Shown: positions 38,559 to 49,687, numbered from the stretch's first letter. The stretch: DNA of 64,000 bases from Chryseobacterium sp. 3008163 (GCF_003669035.1 NZ_CP033070.1:1364001-1428000); one strand, 5' to 3'. Notes: generated by a model from the sequence alone, not told the origin. Translations and numbers: made by a program.

Positions 38559-39233
38559 TTATATCGTATGTTTTAGTAAATGTGCGTTGAAACCAAAATC
38601 TTTTGCTCCTTTGTAATCTGCAATCGGATTATCACCAATATGCAAAATCTGGTTCATTTGTAAATCCTGGTTTTTAATTAAATTTTTAACCTCCTGAAAA
38701 ACGAGCGGATTGGGTTTAGAAATCTTCAATTCATCAGAATAAATATGAAAATCTATATACTGATCAAGGTTTTCATCAATCAAAAATTTTCTCATTGTAG
38801 TTCCTTTGATAAAACCAGTATTACTTAGAATATTAATTGTTTTTCCCTGATTTTTAATTTCGTCAAAAAACTGATGCAAATTTTCGAAAATCACAACAGG
38901 TTTGTATTCTAGAAATAAGTCTTCGCTTTTTTGGTAAAACTCGTTTAATTTCTCATTATTTAATTGTTTCAAATCAACTTCTAAAGCATTCAAGATTAAT
39001 AAATAAATCTCGAAAGTATCCACATTCCCGCCAATTATTTCATTGATAGAATTGCAAAGATCATCGTAATATTTTACAACTTTTGCAACTTCATCAATTG
39101 GCTTATTCACTTCAAAAAACGAAGAAAACAACTCAACTCTTTTTGTTTTAAATTCGGGATGAGATTTTATTAAAGTAAGCCACAGATCAAAGGAAAAATG
39201 AGCGTGGTTTTGAATGTCGATATCTGTTTTCAA
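38559..39233 (-). CDS. HAD family hydrolase of the Ter operon
   Basis: A 224-residue HAD hydrolase: motif I FDLWLTL (nucleophile Asp, with Trp instead of the second Asp of phosphatases), motif II NILSNTGFIKGTT, motif III lysine in ISKPNPLVF, motif IV ILHIGDNPIADYKGA. The change in motif I is seen in dehalogenase-type members as well, so the exact reaction is open. It is the first gene of the Ter operon and is presumably linked with the PRTase. Confidence 0.88.
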   Translation of the reverse strand: MKTDIDIQNHAHFSFDLWLTLIKSHPEFKTKRVELFSSFFEVNKPIDEVAKVVKYYDDLCNSINEIIGGNVDTFEIYLLILNALEVDLKQLNNEKLNEFYQKSEDLFLEYKPVVIFENLHQFFDEIKNQGKTINILSNTGFIKGTTMRKFLIDENLDQYIDFHIYSDELKISKPNPLVFQEVKNLIKNQDLQMNQILHIGDNPIADYKGAKDFGFNAHLLKHTI

Positions 39234-39458
39234 AATGTTTTTAAGTTAAATGATTTAGCTTTCTATTGAAAAAGATTTTCAAATGATTCATATCTTTTTT
39301 TTAAATCAATTGTGTTTGAATTTCAATTCTACCCAAAGATAAAATTTTTCTTTTAATCTGTATTTTTTTTAAGATTATTTAAGATATGATGAGCACGATA
39401 AAAATAAGACATTAGAGAAAACTTCCATTATATTTATCAATAACCTATTCGATTATAA

Positions 39459-40996
39459 TTACTTCTCAGGCATTACTTTATACGTTGGATCATCCTGAAT
39501 ATTGACTTCTATCACAGCTTCTGCGTTTTTCAATAATTTTATAGAATCTTCACTTAAATGTTTTAAATGCAGTTTTTTATTTAACTCATTATATTTTTTG
39601 ACAATTTATCCAACGCATCGATAGCACTCATATCGACAACTCTACTTTCTTTAAAATCAATTACAACTTGTTCGGGATCGTTTGCAGGATCAAATTTCTC
39701 TGTAAAATTCATTACAGAACCGAAAAATAATGGACCGAAAATTTCGTAATGTTTAATTCCGTTTTCGTCAATATGCTTTCTTGCACGAATTCTTTTCGCA
39801 TTATCCCAAGCAAAAACCAGCGCTGAAATAATCACTCCCACCAAAACAGCCAAAGCCAAATTATGTAAAACAATGGTAATCAAAGCCACCGTCATTCCGA
39901 CAAAAATATCTGATTTTGGCATTTTGTTGACAATTCTAATCGAAACCCACTGAAAAGTACTGATCGCCACCATCATCATTACTCCAACCAACGCAGCCAT
40001 CGGGATTTTTTCAATAAAAGGAGCTCCGACAAGAATGATAATTAAAATGGTAATTGATGCAATAATTCCTGATAATCTTGCTCTTGAACCCGCATTTAAA
40101 TTAACCAAAGTTTGTGCAACCATCGCACAACCTCCCATCCCCCCGAAAAATCCGTTGGTAATATTGGCAATTCCCTGTGCCACAGATTCTTTGTTGGCAC
40201 TTCCTTTTGAATTCGTGATTTCATCAACCATTGATAATGTCAAAAGAGATTCGATCAAACCAACTCCTGCCATAATCATCGCGTAAGGAAAAATAATTTG
40301 TAAAGTTTCCAAAGAAAATGGAATTTGAGGAATATGAAAATCAGGTAAGCCTCCGCTAATATTCGCAATATCAGCAACAGTTTTTGTATCTATATTAAAT
40401 CCTAAAACAATTCCGAAAACGATTAAAATTGCAACCAAAGAAGCTGGAATAACTTTCGTAATTTTTGGGAAAAAGTAAACAATTGCAATCGTCAAAGCTG
40501 TTAAACCCGACATTATATATAAGGATGTTCCTTGCAGCCAACCAACAATTCCGTTTGCATCTGTAATTTTAAACTGCTCAATTTGCGCCATGAAGATGAT
40601 CACCGCCAAACCATTCAAAAAACCATACATTACAGGTTGCGGAATTAATCTTACGAATTTTCCGAGCTTAAAAATCCCGACCAGCATTTGAAAAATTCCA
40701 GCAAGCACCACAGTTGCAAAGAGATATTCTATACCATGAGTTTTTATTAAAGCGATTAAAACTACAATCGTAGCTCCTGCTCCACCGGAAACCATCCCGG
40801 GACGTCCACCTAAAATGGCAGTGACCAATCCCATCATAAAAGCCGCATACAAACCCGTCAATGGTGATAATCCGGCGAGGATTGCAAAAGAAAGCGACTC
40901 CGGAATCATTGTCATGGCAACTGTAAAACCAGCTAATAATTCATTTTTATAGTTAATTTTTTGTGAAAAATCAAAAAGAGCAGGGGTATTTTTCAT
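39459..40996 (-). CDS. SulP family anion transporter (apparent frameshift)
   Basis: The computed frame of 471 residues ends at 39581 inside the STAS domain (SAIDALDKLSKN). The T6 run at 39594-39599 is one base short; with it restored the frame reads LSKKYNELNKKLHLKHLSEDS and runs to a stop at 39459, about 512 residues, which completes the STAS domain. SulP signatures FAILAGLSPLTGLYAAF and SGGAGATIVVLIAL are clear and ten or more helices are present. Substrate is probably sulfate or bicarbonate. Confidence 0.88.
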
Positions 40997-41754
40997 TTGG
41001 ATAACTTCGCCTTAAGCGGTTATATATCTTACAATAAAAGAGGCGAATATTTATTTAAAATAAAATAATGACTTATTTCAATGATTGAAATGATTTTAAA
41101 ATTAATTAATTCACTAAATCAATTTTATTTTTTACTTTGGCAAAGTTAAATACTATCAACAAACTATACAATCTTTGAAAGGAAAGAATTTTTATCAAGC
41201 AAAGCATCGTATCTTATTGAATAACTTAAAGTAAGCAACAAAATAATTAGAAAATAACAAATATAATTAACCGTATTAACTTTCATTCAACAACATAAAT
41301 TAATTATTATTAACAATTATTAAATGTGATTTTAGTGATTTATTGATTAATTTTTTTAAATTTGGGGTATTGATAAGTTAATTTTTAATCAAATATTGAG
41401 ATAAGATTTAAATCCCCTTAATCAAAACATCGATGCAATTATTCATCGTTACGGGAAAATTTAAAGAAAAACTAATATTAACGAGCCTTAATTTGTCATC
41501 GCTAATCAAAAAACTCCCTTTGACTTTGAATAGTTTTATTAATATTTAAAAAATGTATAAAATTTAAATTTGATTGCTCACAATTAACTGACTACAAATT
41601 AGTTAAATCAATAAAAATTTTGAAAACATACCACATCTTCAATCTACAGATTATAGATTCCACAAAAAGCTATTAAAAAGCTTAAATAAAAAACACAAAT
41701 GCTTATCAGTTACTGATTAATGGAAAATATTTAAAAATAAATCATTATTTATAA
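40997..41754. other. AT-rich intergenic region
   Basis: About 760 bases between divergent genes with no credible ORF. It is strongly AT-rich, with the promoter of the transporter at one end and of the HTH pair at the other. No RNA structure or repeat family shared with the rest of the window was noticed. Confidence 0.5.
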
Positions 41755-42174
41755 ATGTTATACAAAGTAATACATATAGGCCAATCAATCAAAGAACTTG
41801 TAGACCAGAAAGGGATTACAATAGAGAGAATTTGTAATTTCCTGAATAAAGATGAAGAGTTTGTAAAGACTGTTTACGAGAGCAATTCTATCGATACAGA
41901 AGTCCTTTTGAGATGGTCTAAACTGCTGGAGTATGACTTTTTCAGACTTTACAGTTCCCATTTGATTTTGTATGCACCGCCATCAGCAGTAAACAAAAGC
42001 AAGGAAAAATCTGACAAGGCACCACAATTCAGAAAAAATATTTACACTCAGGAAATTAAGGATTTTATTCTTAAACAAATTATTTCCGGAGAAATGACAC
42101 AGGCAGACGTAATCAAAGATTACTCAATACCAAAGAGTACACTTCACAGATGGCTGCAAAAAAACCAACCATAA
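41755..42174 (+). CDS. Helix-turn-helix protein (transposase-like DNA-binding domain)
   Basis: A 139-residue protein: an N-terminal half SIKELVDQKGITIERICNFLNKDEEF with LLRWSKLLEYDFFRLYSSHL, and a C-terminal HTH (MTQADVIKDYSIPKSTLHRWLQ) of the kind in IS3/Tn3-type OrfA proteins. No transposase catalytic domain is present in the neighbourhood. It forms a pair with the next gene, 19 bases away. Confidence 0.75.
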   Translation: MLYKVIHIGQSIKELVDQKGITIERICNFLNKDEEFVKTVYESNSIDTEVLLRWSKLLEYDFFRLYSSHLILYAPPSAVNKSKEKSDKAPQFRKNIYTQEIKDFILKQIISGEMTQADVIKDYSIPKSTLHRWLQKNQP

Positions 42175-42193
42175 ATCACCAAATTTATTTATT

Positions 42194-42526
42194 ATGAAAA
42201 TGAGACCTAATTACAGCAAGATTTATCACGATCTTCTTCTTGCAGAACATCCCGAGAAATTGAAAGACGTAAAAGTTACGGAGCTTCTTCAGAATCTTAA
42301 CACCAGCGACGAGGTGATTAAGTTTAATGAAAAACTTTTCAAGCAATCGAAAGAAAGTTTAGAAAACAACCAGAAGCTGAGAACGTACGACAGAGAAACG
42401 ATGCTGAAGATATTAACTTATCAAAAACAACACGGATTCTCGAGCAATTATATTTCGAAAAAATATAAAATCAGCAGAACGACCATTGCAAAATGGAAAA
42501 AAATCTGCGAAGATGATATTCAATAA
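42194..42526 (+). CDS. Helix-turn-helix protein, partner of upstream HTH gene
   Basis: A 110-residue protein with a C-terminal HTH (YQKQHGFSSNYISKKYKISRTTIAKWKKI) and an N-terminal segment PNYSKIYHDLLLAEHPEKL. Its C-terminal domain resembles that of the preceding protein, suggesting an old duplication. Such pairs seem to be domesticated transposon-like regulators in Chryseobacterium; their function is unknown. Confidence 0.7.
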   Translation: MKMRPNYSKIYHDLLLAEHPEKLKDVKVTELLQNLNTSDEVIKFNEKLFKQSKESLENNQKLRTYDRETMLKILTYQKQHGFSSNYISKKYKISRTTIAKWKKICEDDIQ

Positions 42527-42537
42527 TTAAAACAAGA

Positions 42538-42566
42538 AATGCTGCGATTACCGCAGCATTTTTTTT
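42538..42566. terminator. HTH pair / ATPase terminator
   Basis: Stem AATGCTGCG / CGCAGCATT followed by TTTTTTTT on the plus strand, located 12 bases after the HTH stop. Confidence 0.88.
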
Positions 42567-42580
42567 GCGAAATTTCGAAG

Positions 42581-45500
42581 TTAATCTTTCTTCAAAACAT
42601 CCTTAATTCCATCTAAACCTTCACTGAACTGCGCCAGCAAAGCCACAATCTGCGTCATTCTATCATTTTCTCCCAAACCTTTGATCATTTTATTTTTGAC
42701 AAACGTTTTCTTAATATCTTCCCAACGACTTTTTTCATCATCGGAAATCAGATTCATCAGCTCCTTCAATTTCAGCATATTCGATTCCGCTCCCGTAGTC
42801 AGCGTCTGAGATTCATTTTGGTAATGATTCAAAACAATCTGCGTAACTTCTTCAACTTTTAAAATTGGCTGAATCTGCGAAATCAGCTTATTCATGTTTC
42901 GATAAGAACCCTGAAGTTTGAAAGACGGTTCGTTTCTGTAATCATCAGACATTGCTGCGGAAGCAATGTACTGCTTGTTGACTTTTAAAACAACATCTCT
43001 GACTTTCAAAGTATTCTCTAAAACTTTTCTGAAATCTGAAATTTCATTTGAACTGAAGTTTCCTGCCAGATCTACATTCGGAGAATTGGTTTGAATACTA
43101 TTGTATAAACTGTACAGATTTTCCATTCCCTGATTAGTTAATCTTGTAAGATAATCGTTTGACATCAGCGCATTTTCAATTAAACTCAAATCAAACAGTT
43201 CCGTTTTGCTTCCTGAAATTTCACCTAAATTATAGGTATCGGAACGGTTCGCCAGCATATCCGGAATTTTAAATTTCTCACCACTTTCCGTGTATGGATT
43301 TCCAGCCATGACGAGACAGAAACGTTTTGATCTTAAATCATACGTTTTACTTTCACCATTATAAATTCCTTCAATTCTTCTTTGCCCATCGGCCAGAGAG
43401 ATGAATTTCTGCAAAAATTCAGGGTTGCAATGCTGTATGTCATCGAGATATAACATCACATTATCACCCATTTCTAAAGCTAAATTCAACTTTTCAAGTT
43501 CCTGTTTTGCGCCGGCATTTTTAGCTTCATTCGGATCTGTGGAAACAATATCATGACCGATTGACGGACCGTTGATTTTCATAAAAACCAATCCCATTCG
43601 GTCTGCCATGTATTCCATCAAGGTGGTTTTTCCATAACCCGGAGGCGAAACGAGCAACAACATCCCCATTTTGTCGGTGCGTTTGTCGTTTCCGATGGTT
43701 CCTAATTGTTTGGCCAAATTTGCTCCGATTAAAGGAAAATAAACATCACTGATCAATTTATTCCTTACAAACGAACTCAAAACCTGAGATTTGAACGTAT
43801 CGATTTTCAGACTTTTCTTTTTATCATTCACCCATTTTGCTTTCAACTCCCGCAACTGCTTGTATTTCAGAACAATCACTTCATTGAAATTGGATAAACG
43901 GGAATTGAATTCATAATAATTCAAATGATAATCAAGGTCTTTTTCTAATGATTTTAAACCTTTCAAAACTGCTTCATAAGTGACATACAGAATATTTTCA
44001 GCATTGAATTGTTGGGTCACAAAAAACACAGCACTTTCTTTTTTAATATCATCCTCAAAATTCAATTCTGAATTAAATAAGAATGCATTCAAAGCACTTT
44101 CCGCAATCGAAAAGCATGCTGAAGGATAATTTTTCAACGCATTCAGCTGATCAATGAACTCAAGGTTTTTTCCTTTTTCCTTTAAATTTTTTAAAAATGA
44201 ATCATACAGCAAAGCCGCCTTCTCAGAAACCACAAATGCTGATTTATTTTCTCTTTTCAGATAAATCGCAGCATTAAAATCATTGACCTCAGCAAAAAGA
44301 TGATTGTTTTGAGCAAAAGATTTTATTTCATCCGACAATTCTTTATTGAGATATTGAAAACCTTTATCGGTTACAAATGATTTCAAAATTAAATTTGCCG
44401 CTTCAAACTGTTTCTGATAATATTCTTTTCTTTCTTCATTCAAAAAATACCAGAATAACTGCGCCAACGCTCTTTCAGACGGTGTAAACTGCATCAGTCC
44501 CAATTCGTTGTGCATTTGCTGCAGTTTTGAAACAATCATCAACGCATCTTCGTCGTGAATTCCTTTCACCAAGCCTTCACCAAAGTGATCAGTCATAAAC
44601 TGCTGAATCGAATTTCGGTTTTGCTGTTCAGTATTGATATTTCTATTTTGTGAAAAAATATTCCATGCTAAATATTCAAAACGTTTTACAATTTGATTTT
44701 CAGAAATATATTCCTGATTCCAGACCTCTTTGTAATCTGCAATTGCTTCAAAATTCAGAGGTTCATAGAATCCGGTTCCTGTTAAATGATAATAATATTG
44801 AGCATTTCGAAGCACCAAAGTCATATCTAATTTCTGACGATTCACGGCAAATTTATAATCACCCAAAGCAATCAGATTATCTCCGTCCGCATAAATTTCT
44901 TTTTTATCCTTGAGCTTTCTGACCGCTTCCTGCTGAGAAGTTTTCAGCAAGGTATGAATTTCTTCAGCCTTGGCAGAATCTTCCATTTCCATCAACTGTC
45001 GGGAAATATCACGAACTTTTTCAACCATTAAATCAGTCGCAAAATAGCCGTTGATTTCGTTTTCAGCATCGAAAGATTCGGTTTTTGTTTTGACAGACTG
45101 TAAAATCCTTTTTGCAGAATCATACAAATTCTGCGTTCTTTTATTGCGGGATTCCGTAAGCTGAACTCTTTTGTTTTGAAAATGACCGTATACTTCTTCT
45201 CTTTTTTCGCCAATTTTTTGGATAAATTCGTCAAAATCAATGAATTTTGTTTCCATTTCTTCCAAATGAATAGAAAGCTTGGTCAGATATTCATCACATT
45301 TTTCCGGAGTTTGGGACAGTTCTAGAAAATTAATCACCGATTGATCAAACAAAGTCATCTGGGCCTGAAAATCAGCTGACAATTCTTTTCCGGAAATCTC
45401 TCTTTTCCTTTTTGATAATTCTAAACGCTCCTGATTTAACCTTGCAAAAATCACCGAAATATTCTCAATGATTTGCGTTGACTGCGAAGTATCTTCAATT

Positions 45501-47392
45501 TTCAAATTATTGACAATATCCACCAAAAGCTCCAATTGCCCAGACAAATTATTGATATCTTCTTCAATAGTTTTAGCATCAATCGCTTTCTGCAAATTGA
45601 TGATATTTTCAGAAATTGATTGCGCTCGGGTTTCGTAAGGCGACAGAGAATTTTCCTGAAGCAGGAAATTTACACAGGCATTGGAAAGCTCTCCAGATCT
45701 TGCAGACAGTGACTCATCTAAGGTGTCGAGAATTTTCGCATCGACATATTTTAAATCTCTTGCTCCGATAATTTCACCACGCAAAGCTCTAATCTGCGAA
45801 AGCATATCAATATATTCTGTCAATTGAGAATAATTGATTCTTTTAGTATCATCTAAAATTTTTCCGCAAGAAACTTTGATTTTTTCAACCGCTTCACCCG
45901 TGCTTTTTTTCTGCTCAATTACTTTTTCGTATTCATTAATGGCAGAATGAGCTATTTTCCGGATTTCTTTTAAAGGTTTATCTAAATTTTGAACCTCATC
46001 ATCACCCAGAAAATAATATGCATCTAAAATCGTGGTTGAAAGCTTGACAATATCATCATACAAACCGCTGTAAGAATCTTCCTTATTCAGTAAAGTAATC
46101 AGCTCCTGACTTTCTGCCATCACCCTCACAATATCTTTATTTCCAATTTTATAAAGAAGCGTATCCGATTTTTCTGTATTTGGCTGTAATTCTCTGAAAT
46201 ACGGAGTCTGCCAGATTTGAGCCAAGTGATGTTTCGTTGTTTCTACACTCTCTCTTAAATAAATAAGTTTCCCATCATTCAAAATAGAATAGCCACTGCA
46301 ACGAATCGGTGTTTCAATGGATTGCGTGATGATATTGTATGAAATTAGCTGATAATTATTCGTTTTATCGTCATAGAAAACATATATGAAGTTTTCACCG
46401 TTTGGTTCAGAGATCGTCTTCAGATAGTGAAGCCTATTCTGATCCTGAGAAATCACCTTTAAACCTCCCGTCTGCAAAGCATAACCATTCGAGAACAAAA
46501 CGCCCTGATTTTCCGGAAGTAAAACCGCTGAATGCTTCAAAGTATCAACACGAGAAACTATTTTTTCTTTATGATTGTAAATGAAATATCTTTCAGATTC
46601 CTGATAGGGTTTGATTTTAAATAAAACCAAGTTATCAAGGTCACAGAAGTGAATTTCAGCATCATCGAGATTCTGATCTTGATGAATGACATCTTCAGAA
46701 TAAATTCCTTTTCCGGTGTCGGTATTGTCTTCGATTTTAATGGTAATATCGCCGCCAATCGACTCCACAAAAACTTTATCAGCCAAAGAAACGTGCGGAA
46801 ATTTTCCGCTGCGCTGCATATCTCTTGTCGCTTTCGTCCATGTAAAACCATGTTGCGGAGGGTAAGTAACCTCTGAAGCACTTCTGGAATCAACATAAAC
46901 AAGCTGATCTTCTTTGATCAACCATTTGAAAGCCTTGATATCAGATGTACTTTCAGATAATTGGAAAACCATGTACAGATAGTTTTCGGTAAAATGAAAG
47001 CGTGCGAAAAAAGTATTCCTGTAATATTTATATAAATTTTTGAACTCTTCAATGAAAATTTCATCTTCAATCAAAGAAGCATCTTGAGGCTCAAAACGCT
47101 TGCTATTTATTTTATAAACCGAAAAAACATCGGTAATATTAATCTCTGTCTGTAAGCCCAAATGAGCATTTGAACCAAATATTAATGTGTTTTTTAACGA
47201 AAAAATATCTTTAGCAATACAATTATGTTCTGTAGAAATTCTTTCGTTGGCAATGAGAGAAAAATCTACGCCGCCGAAAATTTCTTTACGGTTTACGTTC
47301 AGCTTCTGAAGCCTTTGAATGAGGTCATTTTTCTGCTCATTCAGACGGCTCTGAATTATTTCGTATGTCCCTGAATTTAATTTTTCTGACAT
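42581..47392 (-). CDS. Very large AAA+ ATPase (DUF3686, 'DNA repair ATPase')
   Basis: A 1603-residue cytoplasmic protein. The N-terminal part (about 1-430) is beta-rich and matches the DUF3686 start (SLKNTLIFGSNAHLGLQTEI, YPPQHGFTWTKATRDMQRSGKFPH), the middle (about 430-830) is long coiled coil, and an AAA+ domain lies near 1230-1480 with Walker A PPGYGKTTLMEYMADRMG and Walker B LYLDDIQHCNPEF. The family name suggests DNA repair but the activity is unproven. It follows the flotillin gene and is separated from it by 285 bases. This ATPase, flotillin and NfeD-like genes often appear near Ter and RNA-repair genes, so it may remodel a membrane-linked complex. Confidence 0.88.
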   Translation of the reverse strand: MSEKLNSGTYEIIQSRLNEQKNDLIQRLQKLNVNRKEIFGGVDFSLIANERISTEHNCIAKDIFSLKNTLIFGSNAHLGLQTEINITDVFSVYKINSKRFEPQDASLIEDEIFIEEFKNLYKYYRNTFFARFHFTENYLYMVFQLSESTSDIKAFKWLIKEDQLVYVDSRSASEVTYPPQHGFTWTKATRDMQRSGKFPHVSLADKVFVESIGGDITIKIEDNTDTGKGIYSEDVIHQDQNLDDAEIHFCDLDNLVLFKIKPYQESERYFIYNHKEKIVSRVDTLKHSAVLLPENQGVLFSNGYALQTGGLKVISQDQNRLHYLKTISEPNGENFIYVFYDDKTNNYQLISYNIITQSIETPIRCSGYSILNDGKLIYLRESVETTKHHLAQIWQTPYFRELQPNTEKSDTLLYKIGNKDIVRVMAESQELITLLNKEDSYSGLYDDIVKLSTTILDAYYFLGDDEVQNLDKPLKEIRKIAHSAINEYEKVIEQKKSTGEAVEKIKVSCGKILDDTKRINYSQLTEYIDMLSQIRALRGEIIGARDLKYVDAKILDTLDESLSARSGELSNACVNFLLQENSLSPYETRAQSISENIINLQKAIDAKTIEEDINNLSGQLELLVDIVNNLKIEDTSQSTQIIENISVIFARLNQERLELSKRKREISGKELSADFQAQMTLFDQSVINFLELSQTPEKCDEYLTKLSIHLEEMETKFIDFDEFIQKIGEKREEVYGHFQNKRVQLTESRNKRTQNLYDSAKRILQSVKTKTESFDAENEINGYFATDLMVEKVRDISRQLMEMEDSAKAEEIHTLLKTSQQEAVRKLKDKKEIYADGDNLIALGDYKFAVNRQKLDMTLVLRNAQYYYHLTGTGFYEPLNFEAIADYKEVWNQEYISENQIVKRFEYLAWNIFSQNRNINTEQQNRNSIQQFMTDHFGEGLVKGIHDEDALMIVSKLQQMHNELGLMQFTPSERALAQLFWYFLNEERKEYYQKQFEAANLILKSFVTDKGFQYLNKELSDEIKSFAQNNHLFAEVNDFNAAIYLKRENKSAFVVSEKAALLYDSFLKNLKEKGKNLEFIDQLNALKNYPSACFSIAESALNAFLFNSELNFEDDIKKESAVFFVTQQFNAENILYVTYEAVLKGLKSLEKDLDYHLNYYEFNSRLSNFNEVIVLKYKQLRELKAKWVNDKKKSLKIDTFKSQVLSSFVRNKLISDVYFPLIGANLAKQLGTIGNDKRTDKMGMLLLVSPPGYGKTTLMEYMADRMGLVFMKINGPSIGHDIVSTDPNEAKNAGAKQELEKLNLALEMGDNVMLYLDDIQHCNPEFLQKFISLADGQRRIEGIYNGESKTYDLRSKRFCLVMAGNPYTESGEKFKIPDMLANRSDTYNLGEISGSKTELFDLSLIENALMSNDYLTRLTNQGMENLYSLYNSIQTNSPNVDLAGNFSSNEISDFRKVLENTLKVRDVVLKVNKQYIASAAMSDDYRNEPSFKLQGSYRNMNKLISQIQPILKVEEVTQIVLNHYQNESQTLTTGAESNMLKLKELMNLISDDEKSRWEDIKKTFVKNKMIKGLGENDRMTQIVALLAQFSEGLDGIKDVLKKD

Positions 47393-47614
47393 ATTTTTGG
47401 GATATTAGATTTTAGATGCTAGATTTTAGACTATCATCATTCTGTTTAAAAATGCTTTTAAGAAAGCAATGTTTTTCAACATTAAGAAGTTTAAAAATTA
47501 TTCGATAAAAAGGTTAGTTAAGAAAATTGACAAAGTCAAATTTTAAGCAGAACGCTTACAAATATCTTCGATATTTCCTTAATCATTCTTAATATTTTAA
47601 ATTTCTTAATGTTT

Positions 47615-47660
47615 TAAAAACCCTCAAAGTATAATTGAATAATCATACAATGAGAGTTTT
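47615..47660 (-). terminator. Possible flotillin gene terminator
   Basis: Imperfect stem AAAACCCTCA / TGAGAGTTTT about 20 bases beyond the flotillin stop, in a 285-base gap before the ATPase gene. There is only a short T run, so termination may be partial and some transcription could continue into the ATPase gene. Confidence 0.4.
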
Positions 47661-47677
47661 ACAATATAGTTAGTGTT

Positions 47678-49687
47678 TTATTTGATTGGTTTTTGGTCAA
47701 CACCTAAATGTTTCGCCATATCCATTGCTCTGGATAGAAGACCTTTTTCCTGCTGATCAGCAACTCCGTTTAGTTTGAAAATCAGGCTTGCGATGCTCAT
47801 GTTTTTGATGTCTTCGGAAGAAATATTGTATTTATCAACCATTCCCATTACTTTTCCGATGATGTTTTCGCCGTCACCCAAAAGATTTTCTTTGACCAAT
47901 GTTGCATTTTCGCTGTGGCTGATGAATTTATCTAAACCTTTACCAGCAGAGACCTGACGAACGACATTATCAAAGAATGTATTATCTCCGCCAACGATAT
48001 CAATTTTTGCGGATTTGAACGCTTCTGCCAGAACTCCGGCCTGAGCCTGTGCGATGTCTTTTTGAATTGAGATTTGAGCCAATTCCACTTCTTTTTCTTT
48101 TGCTAAAGTCAACCTGAACTCTTCGTGATCTTTTCCTGCATCGTTCAGTTTTTTCATTGCTTCTGCCTTTTCTGTAATTCCGGCTGCTTCTGCGAAAGCT
48201 TTCTCCTTGATAACTTCGGCTTGTGCAATACCTTCTTTTCTTTCAGCTTCTGCTTTTTTCTCGATAACAATTGACTCTACAATTCCCTGTCTTTCTGCTG
48301 CATCCGCTTTTGCGTGGAGAACCTGAGCTTCAGATAAACCTACTGTTGCTTCTTCTTTCGCTTTTGCATCAGCGATAATTTTACGGGCTTCTGCTTCTTT
48401 TTCAGCTCCATCTCTTTTTGCCTGAGCTTCAATCACATATTTCTGAGCATCTTTTTCTGCAGCTAGTTTTCTGGATTCCGCTGCTCTTGTTTCCTGAATT
48501 AATTTCTTTTCAGCTTCCTGAGTTGCCAAGGTAATTTCCACTTGCTTGTTTCTGTCGGCTGTTTTGAAAGCTTCAAGATCTTTAATTCCCTGCTGCTCTT
48601 CCACCACCGTTTTTTCCATTGTCAATCTCTCACGAATTGCATCCTGAATATTTTTCTTTTCTAATTCGATTGCTTTTTCCTTTTCAATCTGAGCCAAAGA
48701 AACAATTCTTTCTCTTTCTGTTGCTTCCAACATTTGATCTTTCTGTACCCTTTCGGTTTCCACCAAATCGGCACGTTCTTTATTTTTGGCAGCAATAACC
48801 ACTTGTCTTTGCTTATTTTCTTCTGCAATCTGAAGTTTTTCTTCTGTAGCAATACGAACGGTTTCATATTTCAATCTCTCTTCTTCATCCACTTTCAAAA
48901 TTTCAGCATTTTCACGCGCTTTAATATTAGCAACCTCTCTTTTTTGCGATTCTTCTTTTTCAGCCAATTGTTTTTCGAGTTCTAAGATCGCTTCACGGGC
49001 TTCAACATTCTGTTTTGTGATTGTTTTTTCCTCGTCTCTACGAACCTGATTGGCTTTAATATTTTGATTAGCCGTCAGTTCAGTAATTTTCTTAATACCT
49101 TCTGAATCTAAAATATTGTCTTTATCTAAATTTTCAATTTTGGTTTGTTCTAAGAAATCAATCGCACAGTCATCCAAAACATAGCCGTTTAAATCAGTTC
49201 CGATAATATCTAAAATTTCCTGACGGAATTCACTTCTCGCTTCGTAAAGTTCAATGAACTCAAACTTTTTACCTACTGTTTTCAAAGCTTCTGAAAATTT
49301 AGCTTCAAATAACTCTCTCAACGTATTGATATCGGAAGCTCTTTGACAGCCAATCGTTTGACCGACATTCACAATATCGTCGGCTGATTTATTCACTCTG
49401 ATAAAGAAAGCTACCTGAATATCGGCTCTCATATTATCTTTACAGATTAGCCCTGCTTTTCCTTCCCTTGCAATTTCCAGTTTTTTAACAGAAATATCCA
49501 TAGATTCCATTCTGTGTATAACAGGAATAACGATTCCCGCATTGAAGAAAACCTTAGTTCCTCCGTAACCAGTTCTTAACATAACGATTCCCTGAACGGT
49601 TTTTTTATACATTGATAAAATCCAGAAAATCAATCCGAGAGATGCTACCACTGTGACAACAATCCCAACAATCAAAGGTGTATTCAT
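47678..49687 (-). CDS. Flotillin/YqiK-type SPFH protein
   Basis: A 669-residue protein with an N-terminal membrane helix (about 4-27), an SPFH domain (about 30-215; MRADIQVAFFIRVNKSADDI) and a very long E/A/K-rich coiled coil (about 215-540), the flotillin signature. It would form oligomeric scaffolds in membrane microdomains. The next upstream gene encodes an NfeD/YqiJ-like protein, the usual partner. Both are likely co-expressed though 270 bases separate them. Confidence 0.92.
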   Translation of the reverse strand: MNTPLIVGIVVTVVASLGLIFWILSMYKKTVQGIVMLRTGYGGTKVFFNAGIVIPVIHRMESMDISVKKLEIAREGKAGLICKDNMRADIQVAFFIRVNKSADDIVNVGQTIGCQRASDINTLRELFEAKFSEALKTVGKKFEFIELYEARSEFRQEILDIIGTDLNGYVLDDCAIDFLEQTKIENLDKDNILDSEGIKKITELTANQNIKANQVRRDEEKTITKQNVEAREAILELEKQLAEKEESQKREVANIKARENAEILKVDEEERLKYETVRIATEEKLQIAEENKQRQVVIAAKNKERADLVETERVQKDQMLEATERERIVSLAQIEKEKAIELEKKNIQDAIRERLTMEKTVVEEQQGIKDLEAFKTADRNKQVEITLATQEAEKKLIQETRAAESRKLAAEKDAQKYVIEAQAKRDGAEKEAEARKIIADAKAKEEATVGLSEAQVLHAKADAAERQGIVESIVIEKKAEAERKEGIAQAEVIKEKAFAEAAGITEKAEAMKKLNDAGKDHEEFRLTLAKEKEVELAQISIQKDIAQAQAGVLAEAFKSAKIDIVGGDNTFFDNVVRQVSAGKGLDKFISHSENATLVKENLLGDGENIIGKVMGMVDKYNISSEDIKNMSIASLIFKLNGVADQQEKGLLSRAMDMAKHLGVDQKPIK

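Noticed and set aside
41755..42526. Insertion sequence
   Set aside because: Both proteins have only HTH domains; no catalytic transposase gene, inverted ends or target duplication were seen.
47678..49687. Prophage or plasmid origin for the right-hand island
   Set aside because: No integrase, capsid, replication or partition genes, no attachment site, and base composition is like the rest.
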